DNA of 64,000 nt from Ancrocorticia sp047501485. GTDB lineage: Bacteria > Actinomycetota > Actinomycetes > Actinomycetales > Actinomycetaceae. The notes under the pieces are model-generated. The model did no database searches. It was not told the origin of the DNA and was given only the letters and a program-made list of their open reading frames with translations. The stretch spans positions 183,870 through 247,869 of the forward strand of contig JAZDRN010000003.1 in NCBI GenBank assembly GCA_047501485.1, read 5' to 3'. Position numbers and translations under genes: made by a program. Below, piece after piece: positions 32,757-42,262 of the stretch. Position 1 is the first letter of the stretch. Every line of letters begins with the position of its first letter.

Positions 32757-33836
32757 ATGGACAACGCAGAACAGATGTGGTTCCGCCCGGAGGTGTTGGC
32801 ACTGCCTTCCTACGTCCCGGGAAAAGCCGACGCCGATTCGATAAAGCTCGCTTCAAATGAGACGCCCTTCCCCACACTGCCGCAGGTGCAGGCGGTACTT
32901 TCGAGCATTGCCGGCGGGTTCAACCGCTACCCGGATATGTTCGCGCGCGATCTGATCGCGGACATCGCTGTTTTCCATGAATGGCCCGATGACGGCATTG
33001 TGGTGGGCAACGGTTCCACGTCGATCATCGAGAAGATCCTCCAAGCCGTCGTTACACCAGAAGGAGAGGTCATCCTTCCGTGGCGTTCTTTCGAGGCGTA
33101 TCCGATTGCCATCCAGGCCGCCGGTGGAATAGCGGTGAAAGTTCCGCTGACCCGTGAATACGCGCACGATCTGCGGGCGATGTCCAAGGCGGTGTCCCAG
33201 CGCACGCGCGCCATCCTCGTTTGCTCGCCCAATAATCCGACCGGGGTCAGCCTCACCCACTCCGACCTCGCGGCATTCCTCGCCGAGATCCCGCGGTCCA
33301 TCCCCGTTGTTCTCGACGAGGCATACATCGATTTCGTGGAGATGGAGGACATGGTCGATTCGCGTTCTCTGCTGCTCGAAAACGAGAATCTGATCGTTTT
33401 GCGTACATTCTCCAAGGCCTACGGCATGGCCGGCCTGCGCTGCGGGTATGCACTGGCCCACCCCGCGATGGCCGCAGGCTTGCGTGCCATCGCGACGCCC
33501 TTCGGGGTCAATGCCGTTGCCCAGGCCGCCGCACGTGCGGCCCTGCGTTCGCAACCTGAGGTCAAGGCGCACGTGGGTGTCATCATGCAAGAGCGGAACA
33601 AGGTTCTCGCAGCCCTCGCCGCTCAAGGATGGCAGGTTCCACAATCGCAATCGAACTTCCTCTGGTTCGATTTCGGCTCCCAGAGCGAGCGTTTCGAACG
33701 AGTCTGCCGGGAGAACGGCATTACCGTTCGCCGCTTCGGGGAAGAGGGGGTGCGTGTCACTGTGGCCGAGGCAACCGGCTCGCTGCGGCTGCTGCGCTCG
33801 CTGGAACAGTTCCGGGACGAATCTGACTCGGTGTAG
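32757..33836 (+). CDS. hisC: histidinol-phosphate / aromatic aminotransferase
   Basis: The product is a class I/II PLP aminotransferase of 359 residues. SNETPFPTLPQVQAV, GNGSTSIIEKILQAV, CSPNNPTGV, VVLDEAYIDF and FSKAYGMAGLRCGYALAHP (PLP lysine) are the HisC landmarks. The reaction is imidazole-acetol phosphate to L-histidinol phosphate with glutamate. It is not next to other his genes, and lone HisC paralogues in actinobacteria often act as aromatic-amino-acid aminotransferases, so either role is possible. Confidence 0.88.
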   Translation: MDNAEQMWFRPEVLALPSYVPGKADADSIKLASNETPFPTLPQVQAVLSSIAGGFNRYPDMFARDLIADIAVFHEWPDDGIVVGNGSTSIIEKILQAVVTPEGEVILPWRSFEAYPIAIQAAGGIAVKVPLTREYAHDLRAMSKAVSQRTRAILVCSPNNPTGVSLTHSDLAAFLAEIPRSIPVVLDEAYIDFVEMEDMVDSRSLLLENENLIVLRTFSKAYGMAGLRCGYALAHPAMAAGLRAIATPFGVNAVAQAAARAALRSQPEVKAHVGVIMQERNKVLAALAAQGWQVPQSQSNFLWFDFGSQSERFERVCRENGITVRRFGEEGVRVTVAEATGSLRLLRSLEQFRDESDSV

Positions 33837-33893
33837 GGCCGGCTGCGACGTTCTGGCTGGAACCTCCACACCGGAGCTCTGATACCGGAGACT

Positions 33894-33921
33894 GACAGGT
33901 GACAGGTGACAGGTGACAGGT
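33894..33921 (+). repeat. four tandem copies of GACAGGT
   Basis: The heptamer GACAGGT is repeated four times at 33,894, followed by a degenerate copy of the region (GTGACGGGTGACAGGTGGTC). Slightly further on GTTCGCCTGCCAG occurs twice (33,968 and 33,988). All lie in the 290-base gap after hisC, which has no supported gene. Confidence 0.85.
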
Positions 33922-34129
33922 GGTCGGCGAGAAGTGACGGGTGACAGGTGGTCGGTCGGCTGGCGGCGTTCGCCTGCCAGTGGGATTCGTTCGCCTGCCA
34001 GCGGGAGTCAGGGGTGCGTCAGCGGGGGACATGAAGACCTCCGGTTGGGGACGTGAGTGTGTGGTAACCCATATCCTGGCGAAGATCTTCATCTATCGAG
34101 AACGTTCACAACGTCCCGAGGAACTCCAA

Positions 34130-34942
34130 CTAGATCAGCAACGTGACTGTCACCAACACCGATGTGAAAACCTCTGCCACCCCGATGGCCTTGACCGAGG
34201 CCGGCCGTCCTCTTCTGCCCATGACGGGCACCGCAATGGCTCGTGCCAGGAGGAATACCCACACAGCGGTATGCCACGGATTGGAGACGATGGCAGCGGC
34301 CACCAGCCACACCGCGTGCCACGTGATCGAGGCGACTAGGTATCCGTTCGACGTGCGCTCGCGGATGTTGGTCTTGACGTAGAAAACGGTGCCGGCGAAG
34401 TACCCAAAGAGCAGGGCGGTCTGAGTCCAGATGAGGGAGGTGGCGGCAAGGCCGGCTTCACCCGCCGTCGCCACATCCCATGTGACGGGAAGCAGGAGCG
34501 AAGCCGCAACCACCGTATCGAGGCCTGCCCCGAGGGTACGGTCCTTGCGCTTCCACGCCGCCCATCCCGCCACCGCCACGAGTGGGATGAAGATGGGGAC
34601 CCAGCGCCATAGGTAGGGTGCCGCCCACCACGTGACCAGCCCGGCCATTGCGGTCACAATGCCATAGGCGATGACGGGTGCGACGTAGCGCTTCTTCATT
34701 CGTGAACGCAGCCAGACGGTGGCGGCGAAGAAAAGGAAGTATCCGGCCCACCACGTGGCCAGTAGAGCGATGTGGGCCGGGCGGAAGCCGCCCTCGATGA
34801 TTCCGACCAGCGGGGGAATGATGATCATCGCCCAGGCACCGTGGTAATTCGGGATCCATCCACGCTTGAGCCGCGAGGGGTGTCGCTTACGGCTCGCCGT
34901 GGGCTTTGCACCGGAAACTGTGGCGTCTTTGCGCATATACAC
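34130..34942 (-). CDS. YwiC-like membrane protein
   Basis: The product is 270 residues starting MYMRKDATVSGAKPTASRKR. WIPNYHGAWAMIIIPPLVGI is the hallmark of YwiC-like proteins (W-PN-HGAW). About eight hydrophobic segments follow, including ARAIAVPVMGRRGRPASVKA before the last. The function is unknown; ywiC lies near nitrate-respiration genes in Bacillus subtilis, which would fit the nearby molybdenum cofactor genes, but that connection is an inference. Its upstream region contains palindromic element copy 1. Confidence 0.82.
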   Translation of the reverse strand: MYMRKDATVSGAKPTASRKRHPSRLKRGWIPNYHGAWAMIIIPPLVGIIEGGFRPAHIALLATWWAGYFLFFAATVWLRSRMKKRYVAPVIAYGIVTAMAGLVTWWAAPYLWRWVPIFIPLVAVAGWAAWKRKDRTLGAGLDTVVAASLLLPVTWDVATAGEAGLAATSLIWTQTALLFGYFAGTVFYVKTNIRERTSNGYLVASITWHAVWLVAAAIVSNPWHTAVWVFLLARAIAVPVMGRRGRPASVKAIGVAEVFTSVLVTVTLLI

Positions 34943-35055
34943 AGTTTAGCCGGATATGCGGCGAGACAGGGGTGTCGCTAAGTCCTCAGACCTGTGGAAG
35001 CATAGGTGCGACTTCCACCCTCACCCGCCTACAGCGATTGATGAAGAATAACTAT

Positions 35056-35130
35056 ATAACTATCCGTTTTCGGTATCGGCCTGCGTATATATGCAGCCCA
35101 CCCCCGAAAAACGATAGTTATTTGGGAAGG
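35056..35130 (+). repeat. palindromic intergenic element, copy 1
   Basis: An imperfect palindrome with outer arms ATAACTATC and GATAGTTAT, GTTTTCGG against CCGAAAAAC, and an AT-rich centre (CGGCCTGCGTATATATGCAG). It is the same element, in the same orientation, as 43,124 to 43,198; both end TAGTTATTT.GGAAGG. The surrounding 34,943 to 35,298 region has no gene. Confidence 0.75.
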
Positions 35131-35298
35131 TCAACGAATCTGTGCAAGTCCCAGTGGCGAATGCGGGGCTTCACGGGCGCTCAGGACGCGCCGTTGCACC
35201 GATGACATCACAAACAGCCTCGTGTCCCAACCCGGCTCGGCCTGGGGATTCGGCCACCACGCCGGAGTGCGGTGCGGCGCAGCTGGCCGCTTTGCCGC

Positions 35299-36180
35299 TC
35301 AGAAGGTGCGGTCGGCGGCGCGGCGCAGCTGGAAACCGTTTCCGGTGAGTTCGTTCCAGCAGGTGACACCCTCATATTGGTCGATTGAACAGGCATAGCC
35401 GTTGTGCTGAACGGTTTGACCGTAGTCGATCTGCGCGGCGGCATTGAGTTCCTCGGTACACCCCGCGCTCACCTCGCCGGCGGGGTTGATGCGGTACGTG
35501 GCAGTCTTTCCCTCGCATCCATCCGGCGACGGATAGTCATAGACATAGATGGAGCAAGCCACATCATCACCGTCGAATCGGCAGCGAATGTTGTCTGCAG
35601 GGGTGGTGAACTCGGTGGCCGAGATCGCCCCTTCGGGAGCAGGCCTCTCCAATGTCACCCAGTCATTCGAGGAGACCAGGGTCGCCAATTCGGTTGGCAC
35701 TTGCGCACCGTCGAACGCGCTGCGGATACCCACCGTGAATTGCGGATCGCAGGCCTCGCTGAGCTTCGTCAACGAGTCCTTGATGGTCTGCATGTCTGTG
35801 GAGTCGGTGGATTGGTTGGCGAGAGTCAGGATGGTCTGAGCGGTCGCGGTGGGATCGGAGCACTCGGGCGACTGTGCGAGAGCTGAAACGGCATTCCTCG
35901 CCTCCGTCAGGGCCGCCTCCGAATCCTCTGTTGCGCTCTGCTGCTGAGAGGGCGTGGGGGCGACTGACGCCTCAGTGGAGAGCTGATTCGGGTTCGCTGC
36001 CTGAGTACTGGTGTGGAATACCTGTAGGTAGAAGATGACCGCCACCGTCACGAAGAGGACGACTCCAGCAAAGATAAGGAAGTAGAGGGGGGACCTCGAG
36101 GGTCGCTCCGGTGGGGGTGGAGGCTGCTCGGCCCACTGGCCCTGCCACCCGGCGGGACTTTGTCCTTGGGGTACGGTCAT
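35299..36180 (-). CDS. uncharacterised single-pass membrane protein
   Basis: The product is 293 residues. The N-terminus is Pro/Gln rich (GWQGQWAEQPPPPPERPSRS), then one transmembrane helix (YFLIFAGVVLFVTVAVIFYL), a low-complexity Ser/Thr/Gln linker, a helical domain (residues 85 to 165) and a C-terminal beta-rich domain with conserved-looking cysteines (NIRCRFDGDDVACSIYVYDY, GCTEEL, GYACSIDQYEGVTCW). The topology suggests an extracytoplasmic C-terminal part with disulfides. I do not recognise it. Confidence 0.65.
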   Translation of the reverse strand: MTVPQGQSPAGWQGQWAEQPPPPPERPSRSPLYFLIFAGVVLFVTVAVIFYLQVFHTSTQAANPNQLSTEASVAPTPSQQQSATEDSEAALTEARNAVSALAQSPECSDPTATAQTILTLANQSTDSTDMQTIKDSLTKLSEACDPQFTVGIRSAFDGAQVPTELATLVSSNDWVTLERPAPEGAISATEFTTPADNIRCRFDGDDVACSIYVYDYPSPDGCEGKTATYRINPAGEVSAGCTEELNAAAQIDYGQTVQHNGYACSIDQYEGVTCWNELTGNGFQLRRAADRTF

Positions 36181-36626
36181 CGACTTTCTCTCCCATTGCT
36201 TTTCGTACGTGCCAGCCTATACCAGCTGGCTATAACCGCGTTCACGGTAATTGACTATTGGGCACTGGCCTATCGGGTAGAACACATTCGGTCAAAGCGC
36301 AATCAAAGTGTTACCAACCGTGATGTTACCGGAACATGTCTTGCCCTTGTCACCTCTTCTATGGTCAGAACACAAGTCCACGGTACTGCACAACGATAGA
36401 ACCGGTTCTGCCTGTGATCACGTTTCCCTGGTGGGACCTATCTGTGATTGCGTCGTGGCGCGGCTGGGTAGATGAACACCTACCTGCCGCGCAGCGGTAT
36501 TCACTAAGGTAGGAAAATCGTTCGGTTTCTCGAGCGATGGTGGATTCGCGAGCCCGGCTCTCCCAAGCGGGGCCCGCGAATCCGGGGCCGCAGAGTAGCA
36601 GAGTAAACGAGAAAGTAGCGCAGCAG
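36181..36626. other. intergenic region upstream of the moxR operon
   Basis: About 445 bases lie between divergent genes. GCCAGC ... GCTGGC with an 8-base loop (near 36,211 to 36,230) forms a small hairpin, and TTGACT near 36,248 could be part of a promoter, but I cannot assign a convincing -10. No gene is supported. Confidence 0.35.
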
Positions 36627-37649
36627 ATGGTTGAGACTTCTGGCAGCGGAAACGATCTTGCCACCGGGAAGATCACCGACGAGGAGATGGCCCGAGTAGC
36701 CGAGCTACTGCAACGTATCAGACAGATCTTCCATGGGCGGGTGGTGGGCCAGGAGGGCCTTTATTCTGCACTGGTCACCACGCTGATGTCACAGGGCCAT
36801 GTGTTGCTGGAGTCGGTCCCGGGCCTGGCGAAGACGACGGCGGCCACCACCCTCGCCGATGCCATCTCCGGCTCTTTCTCGCGCATTCAATGCACCCCGG
36901 ATCTCATGCCCAATGACATCGTGGGGACGCAGATCTACTCTTACGAGTCGGGGCAGTTCTCCACGCAGCTGGGGCCTGTGCACGCGAACGTGGTGCTGCT
37001 CGACGAGATCAATCGTTCCTCGGCAAAGACCCAGTCGGCCATGTTGGAGGCGATGCAGGAGCGCCAGACCTCCATCGGCGGCACGATATATAAACTGCCC
37101 GCTCCTTTCATGGTGCTCGCAACCCAGAATCCCATCGAGGAAGAGGGCACTTATGTGTTGCCAGAGGCGCAGATGGATCGTTTCCTCCTCAAGGAGGTGC
37201 TGTCCTATCCCACGCCCACTCAGGAGGTGGAGATCCTCACTCGCACGGCGCAGGGGAGCTTCGGTCGGCCCGTGGGGGTCGAGCCCATCAGCACCGAGGA
37301 CATCCTGTTCTTGCAGGCTATGAGTCGCAAGGTCTATGTGGATGACGCCATCAAGTCGTACGTCGTGGCGCTCATCAACACTACCCGCGGCGGCGGGCCC
37401 CGTCCGATCAGCGGTTTCACATCGCAGGTTCGAGTGGGCGCATCGCCGCGCGGTGGGTTGGCTTTGATGCAGGTGAGCCAGGCGTTAGCCCTCCAGGTGG
37501 GCCGTAATTACGTTGTTCCCGACGACGTCAAGTCCTTGCGTCATGCCGTGCTGCGTCACCGGCTTGTGCGCACCTACGACGCCCTCGCCAACGACGTGAC
37601 GCCCGAATCCCTGGTGGATGCGGTCTTCGCCGCGGTCCCCGCCCCCTGA
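36627..37649 (+). CDS. MoxR family AAA+ ATPase
   Basis: The product is 340 residues from the ATG at 36,627; an earlier start at 36,537 would add 30 weakly conserved residues. Walker A reads ESVPGLAKTT, Walker B VVLLDEINRSS, the sensor region LATQNPIEEEGTYVLPEAQM and DRF, and the C-terminal lid follows. MoxR ATPases are chaperone-like and work with VWA-domain proteins in maturation of enzyme complexes or stress tolerance. It heads a six-gene operon with DUF58 and two VWA proteins (Bat-type). Confidence 0.92.
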   Translation: MVETSGSGNDLATGKITDEEMARVAELLQRIRQIFHGRVVGQEGLYSALVTTLMSQGHVLLESVPGLAKTTAATTLADAISGSFSRIQCTPDLMPNDIVGTQIYSYESGQFSTQLGPVHANVVLLDEINRSSAKTQSAMLEAMQERQTSIGGTIYKLPAPFMVLATQNPIEEEGTYVLPEAQMDRFLLKEVLSYPTPTQEVEILTRTAQGSFGRPVGVEPISTEDILFLQAMSRKVYVDDAIKSYVVALINTTRGGGPRPISGFTSQVRVGASPRGGLALMQVSQALALQVGRNYVVPDDVKSLRHAVLRHRLVRTYDALANDVTPESLVDAVFAAVPAP

Positions 37650-37653
37650 GCTC

Positions 37654-38586
37654 ATGGTTGACTCACAGGGACCGGCCGGGGGAGTGGCTTCCCCGAACCC
37701 CCGTGGCGCCACGTCGCGGATGGCTCTGGTACGTGCTCGCCTGTCTCTTCCCGTGGTGCGGCGGGCAGCAGGCCTGTTCGAGGGAGCCCACACCTCGATC
37801 CTGACTGGGAAGGGACACGATTTCGAGGACCTGACCGATTATGTTCCGGGCGACGACGTGCGGGACATCGACTGGAAGGTCTCCGCCCGCGCTGGATCCC
37901 CCGTCATCAAGCGCTTCGAGCGGGAGACGGATGTGTTCACGCAGCTCGTCATCGATACCGGCAGGGAGATGCTCGCGGCGACGCCGTCGCACGAGAACAA
38001 GTCCGACGTCGCCCTCGTGGCTGCCGAGACCCTCGCTTTCCTCTCCTCCCAGCGTGGGGACAGACTGGGGCTGGTGATGGGAGATTCCTCGGGTGTCGCC
38101 CACTTTCCGGGGCGGCACGGGTTCGCTCACCTCGAGTATGTGATGCGCAGCGCGTTGAGGCGCCTGGAGGAGGGAAGAGGATCGTCGCGCGTCTCCGAGC
38201 TGTTGGAGCATGTATTGCGCACGGCTCGCGAGCGCTCTCTCGTCATTCTGGTGACGGACCAGTTCTGGCCGCAGCCCGCGGACGAGATCTCCCTGCGTCG
38301 CCTTCGCACCCGGCACGAGTTGTTGGTGGTGCGTGTGGCTGACATGCCGCTCACTCAGGAGAATGTCGATTACATGATGGAGATCGACGGCGACATCCCG
38401 CTGCCCGCTTACGTGCGCGACGACGAGGAGTTCAGATCCGAGTTGATGGAAGATCGCCGTATGTGGGAAGAGCGAAGCGCCGCGGTTCTGCGCGCACACG
38501 AGGTGCTACACGCCCCGGTCAGCTCGAGTGACGAGGTCCTGCCTGCCATCATGTCATTGCTGAGGAGGCAGCATCGTGCCCGTTGA
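37654..38586 (+). CDS. DUF58 domain protein
   Basis: The product is 310 residues from the ATG at 37,654, only 4 bases after moxR. The DUF58 core is GKGHDFEDLTDYVPGDDVRD and IDWKVSARAGSPVIKRFERE (residues 50 to 90), the near-invariant signature of this family, followed by a VWA-like fold. It accompanies MoxR in Bat and related operons; the molecular role is unknown. It overlaps the next gene by 11 bases. Confidence 0.9.
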   Translation: MVDSQGPAGGVASPNPRGATSRMALVRARLSLPVVRRAAGLFEGAHTSILTGKGHDFEDLTDYVPGDDVRDIDWKVSARAGSPVIKRFERETDVFTQLVIDTGREMLAATPSHENKSDVALVAAETLAFLSSQRGDRLGLVMGDSSGVAHFPGRHGFAHLEYVMRSALRRLEEGRGSSRVSELLEHVLRTARERSLVILVTDQFWPQPADEISLRRLRTRHELLVVRVADMPLTQENVDYMMEIDGDIPLPAYVRDDEEFRSELMEDRRMWEERSAAVLRAHEVLHAPVSSSDEVLPAIMSLLRRQHRAR

Positions 38587-39043
38587 GAATCTGATCGAGA
38601 CATTCGGCGGCAGCGTCGGCTTCCTCATCGCCTTCGTGGTTGCGCTGGCTGCCCTGCTCGCGTGGGTCGTCTTCCAGGTCTGGGCGTACCGGCGCCGCCG
38701 AAACGCCCGGAGGGATATGCGATTGAGGAGTTTCACTGTCTCGGATAGAGACCGCTGGATCTCGGATCTGCGTCGGATCGCGAGCGGCTATCTTCCGGCT
38801 GAGGATGAGAAGAGTCTGCGCGGCCTCCACCAGGGGTTAGGGCGCCAGATGCGGGCGATCGTGAGTGAGCGCTCCGGCCGGGATATCTCCTCATGGTCCG
38901 TGAGTGACATCAGTCAGCATCGGGCTCTCGCGGAGGTTGCCGAACTGCTGGTGGACTGGGAGCGCCCCAGCTTCGCTCCCGATCCCCGCGCACACGGACT
39001 CGAATCCGTCGACCGTGCGATTGCGGTGGTCTCGCGATGGTGA
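38576..39043 (+). CDS. small membrane-anchored protein of the MoxR/VWA operon
   Basis: The product is 155 residues from a GTG at 38,576 inside the end of the DUF58 gene. An N-terminal membrane helix (GFLIAFVVALAALLAWVVFQ) is followed by basic residues and a soluble helical domain (WISDLRRIASGYLPAEDEKS ... HRALAEVAELLVDWERP). In size, position and layout it corresponds to the DUF4381-like protein between DUF58 and VWA genes in such operons. Confidence 0.75.
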   Translation: MPVENLIETFGGSVGFLIAFVVALAALLAWVVFQVWAYRRRRNARRDMRLRSFTVSDRDRWISDLRRIASGYLPAEDEKSLRGLHQGLGRQMRAIVSERSGRDISSWSVSDISQHRALAEVAELLVDWERPSFAPDPRAHGLESVDRAIAVVSRW

Positions 39044-40041
39044 TGGGGTGGCTGGTCCCTGCCGCAGTGGGACTCGCGTTGGCGATCGGGTGGTATGCAT
39101 GGCGGCGGTGGAGGCAGTCCCGGCCGGTCATCCGGGTGGCTCATACGGCCCGGGTTCGCGAAGCACGGCGTTTTCGCTCCCGCCTGTCCAGGTATCGGGG
39201 TGCGACGCTCGCCCTGACGTTCGCGCTGGCGGCCGTGGTGCTCTCGGCGGCGACTATCGCCGGGCGCCCCTCCGACAGGCTGGATGTCAACGACAAGATG
39301 GCCACCCGAGACATCGTGCTGTGCCTCGACGTCTCGGGCTCCGTCATCGACTTCGACTCCCAGGTGCTGGACACCTTCTCCGATCTGGTGAAGGGTTTCC
39401 AGGGGGAGCGGGTGTCCCTCATCATCTTCAATTCATCGGCTCGTACGGTGTTCCCCCTTTCGGATGACTACACGATGATCGGCGAGCAGCTGCGGGAGGC
39501 ATCCGAGGCCCTTGAAGTCAGCGGTGTCGGTATCAACGTGTGGCCCAAGAACGTCGACGAGTTCCGCCGTCTGACCACGGGCACGGAGGCGGATATCCTC
39601 AACGGCTCCTCCCTGGTGGGAGACGGGTTGGTCTCCTGCACGCAGGCCTTTGACCTTGAGGACGACGAACGATCTCGCACGCTTATCCTGGCAACGGACA
39701 ACGAGATACTGGGAGATCAGCTATTCACCCTCCCCGAGGCAGCATCCCTGGTCGAAGAACGCGATATCAAGCTGTACGGACTCTTCATCGATTCCGTACT
39801 GGCCTATGAACCCGACGAGGAAGGTATGCGCCAGGCGGTGGAAGATGCGGAGGGGACCTTCTTCTACGCCAGCGATGCCGAGGCGGCCAAGACGATCGTG
39901 GAGGACGTCCAACAACAGGACGCCAAGGAACTCGGTGCGACCCCGCGTCTCGTCATCTTCGACCGTCCGGGTCTGTGGCCCGTCGTATCCCTCGCGGGCG
40001 TCGGAATCATCGTGATCGTGGGATGGAGGTTCCGACTATGA
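39037..40041 (+). CDS. VWA domain membrane protein (BatA-like)
   Basis: The product is 334 residues. Hydrophobic segments at both ends flank a von Willebrand A domain; the metal-ion site is DIVLCLDVSGSVIDF (DxSGS), with a Thr/Asp later (ILATDNEILGD). BatA-like proteins pair with MoxR in membrane-associated complexes. The ATG overlaps the previous gene by 7 bases, and the gene's stop overlaps the next ATG by 4. Confidence 0.88.
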   Translation: MVMGWLVPAAVGLALAIGWYAWRRWRQSRPVIRVAHTARVREARRFRSRLSRYRGATLALTFALAAVVLSAATIAGRPSDRLDVNDKMATRDIVLCLDVSGSVIDFDSQVLDTFSDLVKGFQGERVSLIIFNSSARTVFPLSDDYTMIGEQLREASEALEVSGVGINVWPKNVDEFRRLTTGTEADILNGSSLVGDGLVSCTQAFDLEDDERSRTLILATDNEILGDQLFTLPEAASLVEERDIKLYGLFIDSVLAYEPDEEGMRQAVEDAEGTFFYASDAEAAKTIVEDVQQQDAKELGATPRLVIFDRPGLWPVVSLAGVGIIVIVGWRFRL

Positions 40042-41039
40042 GGTTCCTGTGGATATGGCCCTGGTGGCTCGTTCTCGTCATCCTCGTGGCGGGTCTCATC
40101 GTGTGCTGGTTGGGTTGGCGTGACTCGTCGAAGACGGACAGGAGGTGGCTGCGGCGGGCGCTCATGGTCGCCGTCGTCGCCGCGATGGGAACCGGGCCCG
40201 GAATCCGCACGGACGTTGCCGAACTCGGAACGAACGCGGAGGTGTACTTCGTCGTCGACACCACCGGATCGATGGGAGCCGAGGACTATGACGGGGACCG
40301 GCGCCGCATCGACGCCGTGCGTGAGGATATCGTGGCAATCGCGCACGAGTATCCGGGAGCGCGATTCTCCATCGTGCGTTTCGATTCCCAGGCCACAAGG
40401 CAGCTGCCGTTGAGCTCGGACATTCGCGCGGTCGAATCGTGGGCCGAGACGTTCAAGCTTGAGAACACCTACAGTTCCCATGGATCGACGATCAATCGGC
40501 CGGTCCCGGAGCTACAGGAGGCGCTGCAGCGCTCGGCGGAGGAGAAACCTGCGAACATTCGCATCCTCTACCTGTTCTCGGACGGGGAATCGACCGATGC
40601 GGAAGCGGACCCCGCCGCGGCGTACTCGCAGCTGGGAGATTATGTGGCCGGCGGTGCGGTGCTCGGCTATGGAACAGACGAGGGCGGACCCATGAAGGTC
40701 AACGGCGGCTTCAACGAGGGAACGTACATCGAGGACTCATCCACGGGGGAGCGTGCGATCTCCCGCCTCGATGAGCAGACTCTGCAGCAGGCGGCTGACC
40801 AGCTCGGAATCCCGTATGCTCACCGGACTCAGCCGGGAATCGACAACTCGCTGCTCGTGGGCGGAATCGATGACCTTCTGGACGAGAACAAGAACACCCG
40901 CAGCGTGTACAACCTGCAGATCTGGCCATTGGGGATCGTGTTGCTTGGCCTCGTGCTCTGGGAGGTCTATGCGAGCGCCCCGCGCCTGCGCGCTGCCTAC
41001 GAGGTGCAACGCGCCCTGGGCAGAAGGAGCGGGCAGTGA
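40038..41039 (+). CDS. VWA domain membrane protein (BatB-like)
   Basis: The product is 333 residues from the ATG at 40,038 (4-base overlap). Two N-terminal membrane helices (WIWPWWLVLVILVAGLIVCW is the first) precede a VWA domain with YFVVDTTGSMGAEDY (DxTGS), and a C-terminal helix (LGIVLLGLVLWEVYASAP). It forms a pair with the VWA protein upstream, typical of BatA and BatB. Confidence 0.88.
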   Translation: MRFLWIWPWWLVLVILVAGLIVCWLGWRDSSKTDRRWLRRALMVAVVAAMGTGPGIRTDVAELGTNAEVYFVVDTTGSMGAEDYDGDRRRIDAVREDIVAIAHEYPGARFSIVRFDSQATRQLPLSSDIRAVESWAETFKLENTYSSHGSTINRPVPELQEALQRSAEEKPANIRILYLFSDGESTDAEADPAAAYSQLGDYVAGGAVLGYGTDEGGPMKVNGGFNEGTYIEDSSTGERAISRLDEQTLQQAADQLGIPYAHRTQPGIDNSLLVGGIDDLLDENKNTRSVYNLQIWPLGIVLLGLVLWEVYASAPRLRAAYEVQRALGRRSGQ

Positions 41040-41050
41040 GGAGGAGGGCC

Positions 41051-41860
41051 ATGGATTGGAATGTGAAGGTCCTGCTGTCGATCGTGATCAGCGCGCTACT
41101 CGTCGCGCTCGCGGTGTGGACCGGATTCATGTACCTCAGCCCTCATCTGGGCCAACAGGCATACCGCGACGGCCGATACGCCGCCGCAGAGAGGCATTAT
41201 TCGACCGCGATGCGCGCCACCCCCGACGCTTGGGAAGGATGGCGGGCGCCGTTCAATCGCGGTACCTCGCGGCTGCACATGGGAGTCGACGCCGAGGCGG
41301 GCGGTTTAGACGGAGGGCCCGGGACCGGGTACAGCACGATTGCTGACGCGGGAATCATCGATCGGGCAGTGACGGATCTGGAACTGGCGTTGGAGCGGGT
41401 TCCAGAGGCCGAACGAGTGGATGGTCAGGTGGCGGATCCCGACGAGCAACCCGAGTGCCAGGTGCGCCGCAATCTCTCCATCGGACAGGAGCTGCAAGGA
41501 GATGCCAAGGTGGGTGCAGGTGACCAAGAGGGAGCTGCGGCCGCCTACGCGTTGGCGCAGGAGACCCTGGCCCCCTGCCAGGAATCTGAGAAGAACCAGG
41601 ATCAATCCGAACGCCAGGAGCAAAAGGAACAGGAGAACAATCAGGATGACGGCGGAGGAGACGGGGGCGGAGGCGAAGAGCCCGATAACGGCGGAGGAGA
41701 CGGGGGCGAGGAACCCGATGGCGATGGTGGCAACGGAGGTCAGGAGACCGACCCCGAGAACCAGGGGAAGGAAGACGAGCTCGAGGAGCGCAACCAACGC
41801 GGGCAGGAAGAATACGACGAGCAGGAGGGCGACGGCTACGGTGGCGGCGTGAACTGGTAG
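41051..41860 (+). CDS. TPR-like membrane protein with acidic Gly-rich tail (BatC-like)
   Basis: The product is 269 residues from the ATG at 41,051, behind GAGGAGGG; a GTG at 41,036 overlapping the previous stop is possible. One membrane helix (VKVLLSIVISALLVALAVWT) is followed by a tetratricopeptide-like region (GQQAYRDGRYAAAERHYSTA). The last 75 residues are a low-complexity Asp/Glu/Gly/Asn/Gln tail. BatC proteins in Bat operons have the same order. It closes the moxR operon. Confidence 0.8.
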   Translation: MDWNVKVLLSIVISALLVALAVWTGFMYLSPHLGQQAYRDGRYAAAERHYSTAMRATPDAWEGWRAPFNRGTSRLHMGVDAEAGGLDGGPGTGYSTIADAGIIDRAVTDLELALERVPEAERVDGQVADPDEQPECQVRRNLSIGQELQGDAKVGAGDQEGAAAAYALAQETLAPCQESEKNQDQSERQEQKEQENNQDDGGGDGGGGEEPDNGGGDGGEEPDGDGGNGGQETDPENQGKEDELEERNQRGQEEYDEQEGDGYGGGVNW

Positions 41861-41910
41861 TCGTGGCGTAGGCGTGGGGGCTGCGCGAGGTTGTGCGGGG
41901 AGGGCCGGGC

Positions 41911-41968
41911 GAAGGGGAGCGGGCGGGCTGGATGAAGGGGACCGGGCGGGCTGGATGAAGGGGAGTGG
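41911..41968 (+). repeat. tandem repeat after the moxR operon
   Basis: GCGGGCTGGATGAAGGGGA occurs twice (near 41,925 and 41,947, period 22), flanked by further partial GAAGGGGA copies. It is non-coding and lies between the BatC-like gene and a convergent small membrane gene. Confidence 0.8.
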
Positions 41969-41974
41969 CGCTGT

Positions 41975-42262
41975 TCAACGGCCGTAGACGACGACGTCGA
42001 GGACCTTCCAGGCGAGCATGGCGACCAGTGACACGAGACCGCCATAGAGGAACGCCTGTTCCGTGGATCCGGCCATCTCCGGACGACCGCAGTCCGCGCG
42101 CTCGCGGTTGATGCGGATTGCAGCGTAGTATCCCGCAACGACCCACACCAGGGCGATGGGAACGCCGATGACGGGCTGGGCGCGGGTGAACACGATAATG
42201 AACGCGACGAAGAACATACACATCACGGTCGCCGCGACCGCTATCCGGCCCACACGATTCAT
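41975..42262 (-). CDS. small uncharacterised membrane protein
   Basis: The product is 95 residues from the ATG at 42,262 (MNRVGRIAVAATVMCMFFVA); an ATG at 42,322 would add 20 basic residues. Three hydrophobic segments are visible, at the start, middle (PVIGVPIALVWVVAGYYAAI) and end (GLVSLVAMLAWKVLDVVVYG). No family is recognised. Confidence 0.6.
   Translation of the reverse strand: MNRVGRIAVAATVMCMFFVAFIIVFTRAQPVIGVPIALVWVVAGYYAAIRINRERADCGRPEMAGSTEQAFLYGGLVSLVAMLAWKVLDVVVYGR

Noticed and set aside
32757..33836. hisC as part of a histidine operon
   Set aside because: No other his gene lies near it and both flanks are non-coding repeats, so it is a lone aminotransferase gene.
33894..33921. 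CRISPR-like repeats
   Set aside because: The GACAGGT units are directly tandem, 7 bases long and have no spacers. No CRISPR array or cas gene was found anywhere in the window.
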